NCBI RefSeq assembly: GCF_042675705.1
Contig: NZ_JBHTJJ010000002.1
Length of the DNA: 64,000 nucleotides
Source of the DNA: Ruegeria arenilitoris
GTDB taxonomy: Bacteria; Pseudomonadota; Alphaproteobacteria; Rhodobacterales; Rhodobacteraceae
Reading direction: 5' to 3' (one strand)
Of this stretch, positions 52,472 to 61,330 are shown piece after piece (the stretch's first letter is position 1; each line of letters starts with the position of its first letter). A program made the translations under genes and the position numbers. The notes under the pieces were generated by a model that was not told the DNA's origin, did not search any database, and saw only the letters and a list, made by a program, of their open reading frames with translations.

Positions 52472-53365
52472 ATGAACACCGAGTGGATCGCAGTAGACTG
52501 GGGCACCTCGCATCTGCGCGCCTGGGCGATGCAGGGCGACACGGTGCTGGACCACGCCCAATGCGACCGGGGCATGGCAACGCTGGGTCGAGATCAGTTC
52601 CAGAACGCGTTGCTGACGCTGATCCAGGGCTGGCTGGGAGCGGCGCCCGTGGATGTGATCGCCTGCGGCATGGTCGGTGCCCGGCAAGGCTGGGTCGAGG
52701 CGCCCTATGTGGCGGTTCCGGCCAAGCCGATCTCGACCGTTCCGGTGCGCGTGCCCGGCACCGATCCACGCATCCGCGCCTTCGTGGTGCCCGGTCTGAA
52801 ACAGGACGACCCCGCCGACGTGATGCGCGGCGAAGAAACCCAGATCGCCGGCTACCTGTCCACGCGCCCGCATTGGGATGGCGTGATCTGCCTGCCCGGC
52901 ACCCACACCAAATGGGTTCAGGTCAGCGCCGGCGAGGTCGTCAGCTTCCGCACCTTCATGACCGGTGAGCTGTTCGATCTGCTGGGACAGCACTCGGTGC
53001 TGAAACACTCGGTCGGTGAAGGTTGGGACGACGAGGCCTTCACCACGGCCGTGGCGGACACGCTGTCCAAGCCCGAGCAACTGGCCGGGCGGCTGTTCGG
53101 GCTGCGCGCCGCTGACCTGCTGCACGGGCAGGACCCGGCCACCGCCCGCGCCCGCCTGTCGGGCGCTCTGATCGGTGCCGAACTGGCCGCCACCCGCCCC
53201 TATTGGCTGGGTCAGCAACTGGCCATCATCGGCGCCGAGGCCCTGTCGCACATCTATGCCACGGCGCTGCAGCAACAGGGCGCGTTCGTCGAAACCGCCG
53301 ACGCGACCCAGGCCACGCTGGCCGGTCTGCTGCAGGCCCGCACCCTCACGAGGCAAACCGCATGA
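52472..53365 (+). CDS. dgoK: 2-dehydro-3-deoxygalactonokinase
   Basis: Phosphorylates KDGal at O6, 297 residues, DgoK family. N-terminal ATP-binding DWGTSHLRAWAM; GMVGARQGWVEAPYV and LPGTHTKWVQV are the family's conserved stretches, and IGAEL supplies the later phosphate loop. Four bases after the SDR stop with GTGAGGA as ribosome site; overlaps dgoA by ATGA. Confidence 0.93.
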   Translation: MNTEWIAVDWGTSHLRAWAMQGDTVLDHAQCDRGMATLGRDQFQNALLTLIQGWLGAAPVDVIACGMVGARQGWVEAPYVAVPAKPISTVPVRVPGTDPRIRAFVVPGLKQDDPADVMRGEETQIAGYLSTRPHWDGVICLPGTHTKWVQVSAGEVVSFRTFMTGELFDLLGQHSVLKHSVGEGWDDEAFTTAVADTLSKPEQLAGRLFGLRAADLLHGQDPATARARLSGALIGAELAATRPYWLGQQLAIIGAEALSHIYATALQQQGAFVETADATQATLAGLLQARTLTRQTA

Positions 53366-53967
53366 GCCGCCCCATCATCGCCATTCTGCGCGGGCTTGAC
53401 CCGGCGCAGGCCGAGGCCGTCGGCCAGGCCATTCTGGACGCCGGCATCGACCGGATCGAGGTGCCGCTGAACTCGCCCGACCCGCTGGACAGCATCGGCC
53501 GTCTGGCCCGCGCGATCGGCGACCGCGCGCTGGTCGGGGCCGGAACCGTCCTGACCATGGATGAGGTCGAACAGGTGGCTGCCGTGGGTGGCAAGCTGAT
53601 CGTGTCGCCCAATTGCGATGCCGACGTTATCGCGCGTACGGTGGGTCTGGGCCTGCAAAGCTGGCCCGGAGTCTATACCCCGACCGAGGCCTTCACCGCC
53701 CTGCGCGCAGGGGCCACCGGGTTGAAACTGTTTCCCGGCGTGATGGCCGGACCGGTGGGGCTGGCTGCCATGCGCCCGATCCTGCCCAAGGGCACGCAGG
53801 TCTATGCCGTTGGCGGCGCGGGGCCCGAGAATTTCGGCGACTGGCTCAAGGCCGGGGCCGACGGGTTCGGCATCGGCTCGGCCCTGTTCAAACCCGGCAT
53901 GTCCGTGGACCAGATCGCCGAGAACGCCCGCCGGATCGTCGCCGCCTTTGACGAGGCCGCGCGATGA
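53362..53967 (+). CDS. dgoA: 2-dehydro-3-deoxy-6-phosphogalactonate aldolase
   Basis: KDPG/KDPGal aldolase family, 201 residues; splits KDPGal into pyruvate and glyceraldehyde 3-phosphate. Schiff-base Lys122 is in GLKLFPG, the catalytic Glu in RIEVPLNSPD, and VGAGTVLT is present. The phenylalanine-Pro-Gly after Lys and the PNCD segment favour the galactonate form. ATGA coupling on both sides. Confidence 0.93.
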   Translation: MSRPIIAILRGLDPAQAEAVGQAILDAGIDRIEVPLNSPDPLDSIGRLARAIGDRALVGAGTVLTMDEVEQVAAVGGKLIVSPNCDADVIARTVGLGLQSWPGVYTPTEAFTALRAGATGLKLFPGVMAGPVGLAAMRPILPKGTQVYAVGGAGPENFGDWLKAGADGFGIGSALFKPGMSVDQIAENARRIVAAFDEAAR

Positions 53968-54824
53968 GCCAGGTCTTTGACGACCGCCCGTGCGCGTTGG
54001 GCGAAGGCCCGCTGTGGCACCCCGAACGGCAACAGCTGTTCTGGTTCGACATCGTCAACAAGCGCCTGATGACCCGCGACGCGAATGGACCGCAAAGCTG
54101 GGATTTTGCCGAGCACGTCTCGGCCGCAGGCTGGATCGACCGCGACACGCTGCTGATCGCGTCGGAAACCGGCCTGTGGCGGTTCGGACTTGAGACCGGT
54201 CACAAGGACCGCATCGTCGCGCTCGAAGCCGACAACCCGGTGACCCGCTCGAATGACGGGCGGGCTGATCCGTGGGGCGGGTTCTGGATCGGCACAATGG
54301 GCAAGCGCGCGGAACGGGGCGCGGGAGCGATCTACCGCTTGTGGCGGGGTGAGATGCGGCAGCTGGTTCCGGACGTGACCATCTCGAACGCGATCAGTTT
54401 TGCGCCCGACCGGTCCTGCGCCTATTTCTGCGACACGGCCACCGGGCAGGTACGGCGCTGGGGTCTGGACCCCGAAACCGGCTGGCCCGAGGGCGACAGC
54501 GCGGTGTTTCTGGACCTGCGCGCCGAGGGTTTGAACCCCGATGGCGCGGTCGTCGATGCCATGGGCAATCTGTGGCTCGCGCAATGGGGCGCGGCGCGGG
54601 TTGCGGCCTATGACGCCGGCGGAGCCTTCCTGCGCGCGGTGCCTTTCGCGGCGGCCCATACCTCGTGCCCCGCTTTCGGCGGGCCGGAGCTTACGATGCT
54701 GTTCTGCACCTCGGCCCGCGAAGGGCTGGATGCAGACACCATCGCGTCGCACCCCACCAACGGAATGACCTTTGCCGCCGAAAACGCGGGCCAAGGTCAG
54801 GCGGAACACAGAGTCATCCTATGA
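53964..54824 (+). CDS. SMP-30/gluconolactonase-family lactonase, probable galactonolactonase
   Basis: Six-bladed beta-propeller lactonase, 286 residues. Metal ligands are recognisable: Glu in EGPLWH near the start, Asn in SNDGRADPWGGFWIG, Asn in ISNAISFAPD and Asp in NPDGAVVD. It would open the lactone made by the sugar dehydrogenase. Overlaps both dgoA and the beta-galactosidase gene by four bases. Confidence 0.87.
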   Translation: MSQVFDDRPCALGEGPLWHPERQQLFWFDIVNKRLMTRDANGPQSWDFAEHVSAAGWIDRDTLLIASETGLWRFGLETGHKDRIVALEADNPVTRSNDGRADPWGGFWIGTMGKRAERGAGAIYRLWRGEMRQLVPDVTISNAISFAPDRSCAYFCDTATGQVRRWGLDPETGWPEGDSAVFLDLRAEGLNPDGAVVDAMGNLWLAQWGAARVAAYDAGGAFLRAVPFAAAHTSCPAFGGPELTMLFCTSAREGLDADTIASHPTNGMTFAAENAGQGQAEHRVIL

Positions 54825-56740
54825 ACCCCGAACTTGGCGTTTGCTATTACCCTGAACACTGGCCGCAAGAAATGTGGGCCGAAGATGCCACGCGCATGGT
54901 CGAGGCCGGTCTGCACTGGGTCCGGATCGGCGAATTCGGATGGAGCCGGATGGAGCCGGAACCGGGCCGGCTGACATTAGACTGGCTGGATCGGGCCATC
55001 GAGACCCTTGGTGCGGCCGGGCTGAAAGTGGTGCTGGGGACCCCCACCGCCACGCCGCCGCGCTGGATGCTGGACCGGCACCCGGACATGCTGGCGGTGA
55101 ACGAAAACGGGCAGCCGCGCAAGTTCGGCTCGCGCCGACACTATTGCTTCAGCCATCCCGGATATATCGATGAGTGCGTCCGCATCGCCCGGATCATGGG
55201 CGAACGCTATGGCCGCAACCCGCATGTGGCCGCCTGGCAGATCGACAATGAATATGGTTGCCACGACACCACCGTCAGCTACAGCGAGCCCGCGCGGCAG
55301 GCCTTCCGCCGCTGGTTGGCCGAACGCTATGGCTCGGTCGAGGCGCTGAACGCGGCCTGGGGCAACGTGTTCTGGTCGATGGAATACGGCGATTTCGATC
55401 AGATCGACCTGCCCAACCTGACTGTGACCGAACCCAACCCGGCGCATGTGCTGGCCTTCCGCCGGTTCAGCTCGGATCAGGTGATGGCCTTCAACCGGGC
55501 ACAGGTTCAGGTGCTGCGGCCCCTGACCGACGCGCCGCTGCTGCACAACTATATGGGCCGGATTCTGGATTTCGACCATTTCGAGGTGGGCGCCGATCTG
55601 GATATCGCTACCTGGGACAGCTACCCGATCGGGTTCCTGTCCGACCGGCTAGAGGCCGACGCGGCGCACAAGGCAGCCTTTCTGCAACAAGGCGACCCGG
55701 ACATGCAGGCCTTTCACCACGATCTGTACCGCGCCGTCGGACGCGGCCGCTGGTGGGTGATGGAACAACAGCCCGGACCGGTGAACTGGGCGCCCTACAA
55801 CCCGGCCCCCCTGCCGGGCATGGTGCGGCTTTGGTCGCTCGAGGCCGTGGCCCATGGGGCCGAAGTGGTCAGCTATTTCCGCTGGCGGCAGGCGCCTTTT
55901 GCGCAGGAACAGATGCACGCGGGCTTGCTGACGCCGAACAACCACCCCGCCCCCGGTCTGGACGAGGCGCAGCAGACGGCCGAAGATCTGGCCGCGCTGG
56001 GACCGGTCGAACCGGTGCAGGCGCGGGTGGCCATCCTGTTCGACTACCCGTCGGACTGGGCCTGGGCGACCCAGCCGCAGGGCGCGGGGTTCAACTATTT
56101 CCGGCTGGTGTTTTCCGCCTATCGCGCACTGCGCCGCGCCGGGCTGTCGATCGATGTCTTACCGGCCTCGGGCCTGTCAAGCGCGGACTATGATCTGATC
56201 CTCGCCCCCGGGCTGGCCACGCTGGACGACGCGCTGGCCGACCGCTTGCAGACGGCCGCCAAATTGACGGTTCTGGGCCCGCGCAGCGGGGCAATCACGG
56301 CTGATTTTCAGATCCCGGCCGAAGGCCGCCCCGGCCTGCAAGCGCTAGACTGCGATGTGGCGCTGGTGGAATCCCTGCCGCCCGAGATCACCCGCCCGGT
56401 TCAGGGCGGCGGAGCGGCGCAACACTGGGTCGAGCGACTGACCGGCAACGCGCCCGATCTGTTGACCTTCGAAGACGGGACCCCGGCGCTCAAGGGCAGT
56501 GACCAGCTTTGGTATCTGGCCGGGTTCCCGGACGAAGACCTGTGGGACCGGATCATTAAAATGGCCGCGCAGAAGGTCGGACTGCCCCTGCATCCGATGC
56601 CGCCCGGCCTGCGGCGGCGCGAGACCGCGACCCATGACTTCCTGATCAACTACAACGCCACACCGGTGGATTGGAACGGCCACAGCATTGCTGCCTGCGG
56701 GGTCGCCATCCTGAAACGCAATCCGCCCGGCCAGGAGTGA
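54821..56740 (+). CDS. Glycoside hydrolase family 42 beta-galactosidase
   Basis: A 639-residue GH42 enzyme. It opens LGVCYYPEHWP. Acid/base Glu144 is in WQIDNEYG and nucleophile Glu315 in VMEQQPG. The metal-site cysteines that some GH42 enzymes carry are not evident. The trimerisation domain (about 395-600) and a short C-terminal domain follow. No signal peptide, so it is cytoplasmic and acts on imported galactosides. Last gene of the operon; a long hairpin overlaps its stop. Confidence 0.92.
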   Translation: MNPELGVCYYPEHWPQEMWAEDATRMVEAGLHWVRIGEFGWSRMEPEPGRLTLDWLDRAIETLGAAGLKVVLGTPTATPPRWMLDRHPDMLAVNENGQPRKFGSRRHYCFSHPGYIDECVRIARIMGERYGRNPHVAAWQIDNEYGCHDTTVSYSEPARQAFRRWLAERYGSVEALNAAWGNVFWSMEYGDFDQIDLPNLTVTEPNPAHVLAFRRFSSDQVMAFNRAQVQVLRPLTDAPLLHNYMGRILDFDHFEVGADLDIATWDSYPIGFLSDRLEADAAHKAAFLQQGDPDMQAFHHDLYRAVGRGRWWVMEQQPGPVNWAPYNPAPLPGMVRLWSLEAVAHGAEVVSYFRWRQAPFAQEQMHAGLLTPNNHPAPGLDEAQQTAEDLAALGPVEPVQARVAILFDYPSDWAWATQPQGAGFNYFRLVFSAYRALRRAGLSIDVLPASGLSSADYDLILAPGLATLDDALADRLQTAAKLTVLGPRSGAITADFQIPAEGRPGLQALDCDVALVESLPPEITRPVQGGGAAQHWVERLTGNAPDLLTFEDGTPALKGSDQLWYLAGFPDEDLWDRIIKMAAQKVGLPLHPMPPGLRRRETATHDFLINYNATPVDWNGHSIAACGVAILKRNPPGQE

Positions 56741-56757
56741 ACCTGAACCGGGCGGAT
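56721..56757. terminator. Hairpin spanning the GH42 stop codon
   Basis: ATCCGCCCGG and CCGGGCGGAT (10 base pairs) enclose a second small stem, CAGG-6-CCTG, with the stop codon in the inner loop. It ends 26 bases from the convergent permease stop. No T run, but position and strength suggest transcript termination for the operon. Confidence 0.6.
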
Positions 56758-56782
56758 GTGGTGCCTTGGTAGGCGCTTCTTC

Positions 56783-58039
56783 CTACTCGTCGGTCTTCAG
56801 ACTATTTGGATCGAAGACGTTGCCGAACCCGCTGTTGCCCGAAGGCTGATCGTCAGGCTCGGCTGAGCTTTCTTCGTCCTGACCACCCAATGTGTTCGGA
56901 GCGAACACATTGCCAAAACCGCTGTTGTTCGACGGTTTAGGCGTGGATTGCTGAGCTTCGCCTTGCTCGGCCTCGCGCTGCTTGCGCTGCTCCTCGCGTT
57001 GCTTGCGCAATTCCTGAATGCGCTGCTCGGCTTCCAGACGCTTTTCTTCCTTGACGTCCGCGATGCACTGGGCCGGGTTGTAGGCCATGGCCGTCCCGAC
57101 GACAGTAATCGTCGCCACGGCGAACATGACCAGCAGCACGGCCGCCATGTTCCCCGAGAAAAAGCTGGGCAACTTGATCTTGCCTGCCAGTTCCTCGACC
57201 GTGGCTTCCTTGCGCGCGGCGGCGACCAGTTCCTGACGCTTCAGCTTGGCTTCGTTCAACAGGGCGAAGAACACGGTCAGCGCCACGATGATAAAGGCCA
57301 GCGCCGAAATCGCAGGTGTAATGCCGTAGCGCACCTTCTGAGCCAGTTCGATTGTCAGTGTCGGGTATTCGCCGAACGTGAAGGTGGTGGTGTTGTAGTT
57401 CTCGAACGAGGCAAGAAACGCCAGCACCGCCGCCGAAGCAATCGCCGGGCGCATGAACGGGAGCAGGATCTTGCGAAACGCCTGTGCATGCGTTGCGCCA
57501 AGGTCCAGTGCCGCCTCGGTCAGCGCCAGGTCATATCGCTGCAACCGAGCCACCAGAACCAACATGCAATAGCTGGCGATGAAGGTGGATTGGCCAATCA
57601 CGGTCAGGAAAATACCGTTCGACAAGAAGCTGTCGGCACCCAGCCCCAGCATCCGGTTGATCCGGTCCCAGAAGACCAGCGTCGAGATACCCAGAACAAC
57701 GCCCGGGATCAGGATCGGTGCGATGATGATCGTGTAGTAGGTGGCGCGCAGCTTGGGCCAAATCTGGGTCAGCATCAGCGCTCCGGCCAAGCCCATCGCC
57801 ACCGACAGAACCACGGTTCCCGCGCCGATGATCAACGAGTTCTTGATGCCGTTCAGGATGCGTTGGTCCTGAAACAACTCGCCGAACCACTGGAAGGTCA
57901 GGCATTCCCACGGGCTCATGCGCGGGAAACCAGATGAGTTGAAGGCGGTGATCGACATGATCACCAGCGGACCCAGCAGGTAGGCGAAGAAGATCGCCAG
58001 ATAGACCCAGATGCTGATACGGAGGAAGGACATGTTCAT
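56783..58039 (-). CDS. Polyamine-type ABC permease 2 (PotC/PotI class) with unusual C-terminal extension
   Basis: A 418-residue permease, against about 260-285 for the class. Residues 1-285 are a normal six-helix permease, with the EAA loop at TEAALDLGATHAQAFRKILL. Then come a seventh helix (about 297-320), a highly charged Glu/Arg/Lys/Gln coiled coil (about 329-360), and a tail with two copies of NSGFGNVF(A/D)PN(T/S)L at 372-384 and 402-414. Standard topology puts the tail in the periplasm. The extension is in frame with the permease and keeps the same codon style. ATGA-coupled to permease 1. Confidence 0.88.
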   Translation of the reverse strand: MNMSFLRISIWVYLAIFFAYLLGPLVIMSITAFNSSGFPRMSPWECLTFQWFGELFQDQRILNGIKNSLIIGAGTVVLSVAMGLAGALMLTQIWPKLRATYYTIIIAPILIPGVVLGISTLVFWDRINRMLGLGADSFLSNGIFLTVIGQSTFIASYCMLVLVARLQRYDLALTEAALDLGATHAQAFRKILLPFMRPAIASAAVLAFLASFENYNTTTFTFGEYPTLTIELAQKVRYGITPAISALAFIIVALTVFFALLNEAKLKRQELVAAARKEATVEELAGKIKLPSFFSGNMAAVLLVMFAVATITVVGTAMAYNPAQCIADVKEEKRLEAEQRIQELRKQREEQRKQREAEQGEAQQSTPKPSNNSGFGNVFAPNTLGGQDEESSAEPDDQPSGNSGFGNVFDPNSLKTDE

Positions 58040-58956
58040 TTCCCGATATCCCCCATGTTCACCTTGAACAGGCGCATCATTGCCAGCACGAACAGGATAC
58101 AGGTGACCAGCAGAACGATGGCGTAGGCTGCGCCTTGTGGCCAGTCGTTGTTGTCATTGAACTGCTGATAGATCAGTTGCGTGAACCACAGACTGGATGG
58201 CCCGCCCAGGATTTGCGGTGCGGCCAGCGCACCGGCCGACAGCATGAACACCATCGTACAGCCGGAACTGATGCCAGGCTTGGCATAGGGAATGACCACC
58301 CTCCAGTGGATCCGCCACCACGGAGCGCCCAAGTCGCGCGCCGCTTCGATCTGGTTTCCATCCAGGCTTTCGATGACGTTGTACATCGGGAAGATCATCA
58401 GCAGGATGTACGCGTAGCCGAGGCCCGCATAGAGCGCGATGTCGTTGCGGATGAAATCAAACGGCGTGTCCCAGATCCCCAATCCGACGAACAGCGTGTT
58501 CAAAACACCCGTCTCTCCGAAGATGATACGCAGCGCAAAGGCGCGCAGGATCTCGTTGATCCAATAGGGGATGATCAGCATGATCGCGAAGATACGGATG
58601 TGATTGCCCTTGGACTGACCCAGGTAATAGGCAATCGGATAGCAAATGATCAGGTTGAAGATCGTCACGCAGACCGCGGCGATCAACGTCCGGAAGAACA
58701 CACGCAGATCAACGGCGTTGTAGGACTGGCTGCCGCCTTCCGGGCCGTAGATCAGGTATTTGTAGTTCTCCAGCGTGTACACGTCCTTGGGGCCGCCGAT
58801 TTCCGGCGGCGGCAGGTTGGGACGGAAGGAAAAGTCCAGCATCGACAGCTGCGGCAGGATGATCAGGCCGATCGTCCAGAACAGGACAAGTCCCAGAATC
58901 GCGATCCCCATGCCGAAACCGTTGCGGTTGAAGAAGTCCCTGAGGAAGCCAGGCAT
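58036..58956 (-). CDS. Polyamine-type ABC permease 1 (PotB/PotH class)
   Basis: A 306-residue permease with six helices and an N-terminal stretch of about 20 residues. The EAA loop is IEAARDLGAPWWRIHWRVVI at about 205-225, typical of PotB/PotH. Twelve bases after the ATPase gene and ATGA-coupled to permease 2. The periplasmic loop between the first two helices is long, about 50 residues. Confidence 0.9.
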   Translation of the reverse strand: MPGFLRDFFNRNGFGMGIAILGLVLFWTIGLIILPQLSMLDFSFRPNLPPPEIGGPKDVYTLENYKYLIYGPEGGSQSYNAVDLRVFFRTLIAAVCVTIFNLIICYPIAYYLGQSKGNHIRIFAIMLIIPYWINEILRAFALRIIFGETGVLNTLFVGLGIWDTPFDFIRNDIALYAGLGYAYILLMIFPMYNVIESLDGNQIEAARDLGAPWWRIHWRVVIPYAKPGISSGCTMVFMLSAGALAAPQILGGPSSLWFTQLIYQQFNDNNDWPQGAAYAIVLLVTCILFVLAMMRLFKVNMGDIGK

Positions 58957-58968
58957 CGTCGGGCCTCC

Positions 58969-60081
58969 TTATTCCGCAGCCAGCTCACCCGCCGGAACGA
59001 CGACCGCGTTGCGGGTTTCGTATTCCAGCGTGATGTTCTGCCCGGTGTGATCTTTGAACGACTGCCCGTGGTTCGGGATCGAGACCTTGATCTCCTTGCC
59101 GCCCTCTCCTTCGGTGAAGATGTTGAAGACGTTGCCTTCGAATTCCTCGTGGGTCACCCGTGCCGTGACGAAATGATCGCCGCTCGTCCCCTCGGGTGCA
59201 ATCGAGAACGCCTCGGGTCGGATGAACATCATGGCGTCGTCACCTTCGGCCAACTTGCCCTGATTGGCGGTCGATATCCGCGCCACCAGATCGCCGGACC
59301 GGTTGGTCGAGATCAGGGCCTCTTCGCCCATCACTCTTTTGACCTTGCCGCGGAAGACGTTGTTTTCGCCCACGAACGAGGCGGCAAAAGCGGTTGTCGG
59401 GTCGTTGTAGATGGTCTTGCCATCGGCGATCTGGTCAATCACGCCAGCGCGCATCACGGCGATGTTGTCCGACATTGTCAGGGCCTCGCCCTGGTCATGG
59501 GTGATGTAGATGAATGTGATGCCCACACGCTTTTGGATTTCGCGCAGCTCGGTGCGCATGTGCTGGCGCAGCTTGAGATCCAGCGCCGACAGCGGTTCGT
59601 CCAGCAGCAGCACGTCTGGCTCGGCGCACAGAGCGCGCGCGATGGCCACTCGTTGGCGCTGACCGCCCGACAATTCGCTGGGCAGCTTGTCGCCCTGATC
59701 AGGCAGGGCGATCATGTCCAGCAGCTCGTCCGCGCGTTTGCGCCGTTCGGCGGCACTGGCCCCTTTGATCTCCATCGAAAAAGTTATGTTCTCCCACACC
59801 TTCATGAGCGGAAACAGCGCGAGGTTCTGAAAGATCAGCGCAGTAGGACGCTTGTTCGGCCCGATGCCCTTCATGTTCTTGCCGCCGATCAGGACATTGC
59901 CTTCACTGGGCTCGAGGAACCCCGAGACCGCCCGAAGGATCGTGGTCTTGCCGCAGCCCGAAGGCCCAAGGAACGAAAAGAAATCGCCCCCGTTGATGTT
60001 CACGTTCGCATCTCGCACAGCGACAAAATCGCCGAAGCGGATCCACAGGTTTTCCAGATCAACTCCGATCCCTGCACTCAT
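58969..60081 (-). CDS. Polyamine-type ABC transporter ATPase (PotA/PotG class)
   Basis: A 370-residue ATPase. Walker A GPSGCGKT, signature LSGGQRQRVAIA, Walker B VLLLDEPLSALD, and a TOBE domain in the last 90 residues (SFVGENNVFRGKV onward). ATG at 60081 with GGGAGAT upstream. Gene order binding protein, ATPase, permease, permease matches the potFGHI arrangement. Confidence 0.92.
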   Translation of the reverse strand: MSAGIGVDLENLWIRFGDFVAVRDANVNINGGDFFSFLGPSGCGKTTILRAVSGFLEPSEGNVLIGGKNMKGIGPNKRPTALIFQNLALFPLMKVWENITFSMEIKGASAAERRKRADELLDMIALPDQGDKLPSELSGGQRQRVAIARALCAEPDVLLLDEPLSALDLKLRQHMRTELREIQKRVGITFIYITHDQGEALTMSDNIAVMRAGVIDQIADGKTIYNDPTTAFAASFVGENNVFRGKVKRVMGEEALISTNRSGDLVARISTANQGKLAEGDDAMMFIRPEAFSIAPEGTSGDHFVTARVTHEEFEGNVFNIFTEGEGGKEIKVSIPNHGQSFKDHTGQNITLEYETRNAVVVPAGELAAE

Positions 60082-60151
60082 TTTTGGTATCTCCCTGTGA
60101 TGCAGCCTCAGGCCGCACCGCATCGTTGTCCGTCACGCGGGGCAAACGCGT

Positions 60152-60172
60152 GCGGGGTCCAAAGGCCCCCCG
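60152..60172. repeat. Stem-loop after the polyamine-type binding-protein gene
   Basis: GCGGGGTCC and GGCCCCCCGC pair imperfectly around AAA in the 124-base gap before the ATPase gene. Third case in this window of a stem-loop following a binding-protein gene inside an ABC operon. Confidence 0.5.
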
Positions 60173-60205
60173 CGCGACAACGCGAGGGGCGCGATCTCAA
60201 GGCGA

Positions 60206-61330
60206 TCAGGCGCTCTTGAACTTGTTGACGAACTCGGTCCGGGTCTCGGCGTACCACGGTGCTTCGGCAGGCCACGGGTTCAGGTTGGCCAGCGAGTCGC
60301 CCGGATAGGCCTCGGCAAAGTTCTTCTTGTAGGTGTCGCCCGAATACTGGTCGGCACCCAGAACCGGCGAGTTGTAGCCGTGGCTGTCGATTGCGACACC
60401 GGCCAGCTTGGCCTGATAGGCGAAGTCGATGAAGGCGTAGACCTGGTCGATATTGGTTGCGCCGGTCGGCATCGAAATACCGTCGACCCAAGCCATCGCA
60501 CCCTCGACCGGAGCCTGGTAGTGCACCGGTTCGCCAGCGGATTTCAGTGCCAGCGGCGGACCATCCCAAGTCTGTCCGACGACAACCCCTTCGTTCAGCA
60601 GGCCGTTCTTCTGGGTGTCGGCATCGTTCCAGATCAGTTTGATCCGGTCCTTGCGGGCGATGCACCAGTCGGTGATCTGACCCCAGACCTTGCGCATGGT
60701 GTCTTCGTCGCCATATGCGGCCCAGACCGAGCCGGGCTCCATCTCGCCGATGCGCTCCATGTACAGACCCGCGCCCAGCATCATCGAATGCGCGCGACCC
60801 ATGGTCTTGCCGGCGTTTTCTTCCGACCAGACGTCACCATAGGACGGAGCGTCGCCCTCGGGCAGCCACAGGTCGGTGCGATAGGCAATGCCTTCGGTAC
60901 CCCAGATATGCGGCAGCCAATGCGCGCCGCTGTCACCAAAGTTCCAGGCATCGGTGCCGATCTTGGCCATCGCCGGGTTGACCTTGTCGATCGGGACCCT
61001 GTTCATGTCGAACGGCTGCAGAAGCTCCAACGGCTCCCACTGCAGCGACCGGTTGTTGGTCGGCGAAACGATATCAAAGCCCTGGCCCTTGGTGGCCTTC
61101 ATCTTGTTGATGATCTCTTCGTTCGAGCCAATTCCGGTGTAGTTCACCTTGATCCCGGTCAGGGTTTCGAACTCTTCGATGAAGCTGGGCGGCAGGTAAT
61201 CCGACCACATCAGGATGTTGACTTCGCCCGAAGATGCCAGGGCGCTTTTGCTGTACAGAGGTGCCGCCAGCGCAGCTGCGCCGGCCCCTTTCAACACCGT
61301 ACGACGGCTGAAGTTTGACGATTTGGTCAT
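60206..61330 (-). CDS. Polyamine-type ABC transporter substrate-binding protein
   Basis: A 374-residue periplasmic binding protein of the PotD/PotF family. A twin-arginine signal is present (SRRTVLKG), so export is probably by Tat; the mature protein starts near residue 38 with VNILMWSDYLPP. The ATG at 61330 has GGGAGAA upstream, preferred over an ATG five codons earlier. Putrescine or spermidine is the family default, but related Roseobacter transporters carry other amines, so the ligand is open. Confidence 0.88.
   Translation of the reverse strand: MTKSSNFSRRTVLKGAGAAALAAPLYSKSALASSGEVNILMWSDYLPPSFIEEFETLTGIKVNYTGIGSNEEIINKMKATKGQGFDIVSPTNNRSLQWEPLELLQPFDMNRVPIDKVNPAMAKIGTDAWNFGDSGAHWLPHIWGTEGIAYRTDLWLPEGDAPSYGDVWSEENAGKTMGRAHSMMLGAGLYMERIGEMEPGSVWAAYGDEDTMRKVWGQITDWCIARKDRIKLIWNDADTQKNGLLNEGVVVGQTWDGPPLALKSAGEPVHYQAPVEGAMAWVDGISMPTGATNIDQVYAFIDFAYQAKLAGVAIDSHGYNSPVLGADQYSGDTYKKNFAEAYPGDSLANLNPWPAEAPWYAETRTEFVNKFKSA

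Noticed and set aside
58135..60219. A 694-codon open frame on the plus strand across the polyamine-type permease and ATPase
   Set aside because: Same antisense effect of high GC. The minus-strand genes carry all expected motifs and ribosome sites.
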